A DNA stretch of 7,256 nt from positions 1-7,256 of the forward strand of contig JACVXW010000047.1 in NCBI GenBank assembly GCA_015661135.1, in the 5' to 3' direction. A model generated the notes under the pieces. It was not told where the DNA came from. It did not search any database and saw only the letters and a program-made list of their open reading frames with translations. This DNA is from Chloroflexota bacterium. GTDB taxonomy: Bacteria > Chloroflexota > Limnocylindria > Limnocylindrales > CSP1-4. Positions 6,051 through 7,256 of this stretch are shown piece by piece. Position 1 is the stretch's first letter. Each line of letters begins with the position of its first letter. The translations under genes were made by a program, and so were the position numbers.

Positions 6051-6202
6051 TGCCCTGTCCTCGTATCCGCCCGGCCGGTGTATTCGGTCGGTTCGGTGAG
6101 GTGATGTTCGGTCCACCCTGCTGCGGCCGCGATGACCCGACGGTCCGGGTGACCCCGGTACTTGCGGCGGGGCCGGACGCTATCCTCCACGGGGAGGTGA
6201 CG
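6051..6202. promoter_or_regulatory. Divergent promoter region with three TTCGGT repeats
   Basis: This 152-bp stretch separates the 84-aa gene (minus) from the WYL regulator (plus) and must hold both promoters. TTCGGT occurs at 6083-6088, 6092-6097 and 6107-6112, in direct orientation with 9- and 15-bp steps; these are candidate operator sites. A TATCCT at 6181-6186 could be the -10 of the regulator gene, but no good -35 lies at the right distance. For the 84-aa gene no convincing promoter boxes stand out. Confidence 0.4.
6193..6197 (+). promoter_or_regulatory. Shine-Dalgarno of the WYL regulator gene
   Basis: GGAGG, within GGGGAGGTGA, ends 5 nt before the ATG at 6203 and fixes that codon as the start. 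In-frame upstream starts (the GTG at 6197 and the ATG at 6050) lie within or beyond it. Confidence 0.8.
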
Positions 6203-7207
6203 ATGGCGGAGTTCGACGACGAGGGCGGATCCAGTGCCAAGCGGGACCGTGGCGCGCGCCTGCTCCGCGTGGCCAGCCTCCTCAACGCGCACCCCCAGGG
6301 GATCCGCGCCGAGGACATCGCCCAACGCCTGGGCATCTCGCGTCGAACCGCTTACCGGGACCTCGTCGCCCTCGAGGGCGAGCTGGGGATGCCCACCTGG
6401 TCAGACGAGGGACGCTGGGGGATCCTGGAGTCGTCCTTCCTGCCCCCGCTCAAGCTGACGACCTCCGAGGCGATGGCCGTCTTCCTCGCCACGCGGCTGA
6501 TGGTCCGCTACGCCGACAAGTACGACCCGGACCTCGCCTCGGCGTTCGAGAAGCTGGCCGAGGGCCTGCCGGCACCCCTGACCGAGCACGTCGCGAGGTC
6601 CCTGGACGTCCTCCAGCGCGCGCGCCGCGATACGAAGTTCGTTGAGCACGTCCACGCCCTGACCCGCGCCTGGGCGGATCGGCGGATCGTGGAGATCGAC
6701 TACGCCGGGGCCCGCTACGAGGGCCGGGCCGGCGTCAGCCGCCGGGCGACGGTGCGGCCGTATCTGATCGAACCGTCCACCCAGACCCACGCCCTCTACC
6801 TGATCGGGTTCGACGAGGGCAAGGCCGGCCTCCGGACCTTCAAGATCGAGCGCATCCGCGCGGTGACCGTCACCCCGCGACGGTTCGAACCGCCCGAGCC
6901 CGGGACGGTGGAATCGATGCTCCGGGAAGCCTGGGACATCATCGCGGACCAGCCGAGTGTCACCGTGGAGCTGCGGTTCGCAGCCGCCGTCGCCGGCCGG
7001 GTGGCCGAGACGATCTGGCATCCCAGCCAGCACCTGGAGCCGCAGCCGGACGGGTCGCTCCTCTGGCGGGCCACGGTCAGCGGCACGATCGAGGTCCGCC
7101 TCTGGGTGCTGTCCTGGGGCGACGACGTGGAGGTCCTCGCGCCGGAGGCGCTCCGTGACGACGTCCGGGCCACCTACCGGCGCGCCCTCAAGCGCGGCGA
7201 GGCCTGA
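6203..7207 (+). CDS. WYL domain-containing transcriptional regulator
   Basis: This 334-residue protein has the standard three-part layout of WYL regulators. An N-terminal winged helix-turn-helix (about 17-76) has a DeoR/HTH_11-like core, AEDIAQRLGISRRTAYRDL (36-54). A middle WYL domain (about 145-225) includes the beta strands around VEIDYAG and the conserved FKIERI (213-218). A C-terminal WCX domain (about 252-330) contains VELRF and ends near DDVRATYRRAL. Such proteins bind DNA and sense nucleic-acid or nucleotide ligands through the WYL pocket. The Trp-Tyr-Leu signature is altered here: residues 198-200 read Leu-Tyr-Leu. The gene is divergent from the 84-aa gene and may control it, itself, or the gene starting 5 nt downstream. 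A direct link to the ECF operon is not shown. Confidence 0.93.
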   Translation: MAEFDDEGGSSAKRDRGARLLRVASLLNAHPQGIRAEDIAQRLGISRRTAYRDLVALEGELGMPTWSDEGRWGILESSFLPPLKLTTSEAMAVFLATRLMVRYADKYDPDLASAFEKLAEGLPAPLTEHVARSLDVLQRARRDTKFVEHVHALTRAWADRRIVEIDYAGARYEGRAGVSRRATVRPYLIEPSTQTHALYLIGFDEGKAGLRTFKIERIRAVTVTPRRFEPPEPGTVESMLREAWDIIADQPSVTVELRFAAAVAGRVAETIWHPSQHLEPQPDGSLLWRATVSGTIEVRLWVLSWGDDVEVLAPEALRDDVRATYRRALKRGEA

Positions 7208-7212
7208 CCACG

Positions 7213-7256
7213 ATGGCGAACGAGCGGTTCTCGGCGGTCAACCTCATCAGCGATCC
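7213..7256 (+). CDS. Start of an unidentified gene, cut by the window end
   Basis: An ATG five bases after the WYL regulator stop opens a frame of 14 codons reading MANERFSAVNLISD and running off the edge. GAGG inside the end of the regulator gene, about 11 nt before the ATG, is a possible ribosome binding site. The close spacing suggests co-transcription with the regulator. The stretch is too short to assign a family. Confidence 0.5.
   Translation, partial: MANERFSAVNLISD

Noticed and set aside
4980..6104. Plus-strand open frame (374 codons) opposite SAM hydrolase B
   Set aside because: It is antisense to a well-conserved gene, runs through a hairpin and a second gene, and has a composition typical of a shadow frame.

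Overview
The window is GC-rich bacterial DNA with tightly packed genes, frequent GTG starts and short intergenic gaps. The gene content is a fused double-ATPase ECF transporter, SAM hydrolase-like proteins and a WYL regulator. This suits a high-GC environmental bacterium, with Chloroflexota (Limnocylindria-like) or an actinobacterium as the best guesses. The phylum is an inference from style and content; no rRNA, tRNA or other phylogenetic marker is present.

Layout. Positions 1-240 hold three head-to-tail copies of an approximately 80-bp unit, each carrying a large inverted repeat; the array probably runs off the left edge. From 298 to 5656 there is one minus-strand block of six genes, read right to left: two tandem SAM hydroxide adenosyltransferase paralogues (DUF62 family, 4-nt overlap), a fused ECF transporter ATPase, a substrate-binding S component, the EcfT coupling protein, and an ASCH-domain protein. 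Gaps are -4, 18, 42, 31 and 17 nt, so the block very likely forms one operon. Upstream of it lies a perfect 14-bp-stem hairpin (5703-5739), then a small minus-strand hypothetical gene (5796-6050). A 152-bp divergent intergenic region separates that gene from a plus-strand WYL-domain transcriptional regulator (6203-7207). The first 14 codons of a further plus-strand gene close the window.

How the genes may work together. The S component, EcfT and the double ATPase form a complete ECF importer with no stand-alone part missing. The two SAM hydrolase-like proteins lead the same operon. They keep the Asp-Arg-His residues of the SAM + water -> adenosine + L-methionine reaction, but one has lost an Asp that in the wider superfamily contacts the methionine part of SAM. 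An ASCH protein, a fold linked to RNA or modified-nucleoside chemistry, ends the operon. A plausible but unproven reading is uptake and breakdown of SAM, a nucleoside or a related cofactor. The transported substrate cannot be assigned from the sequence.
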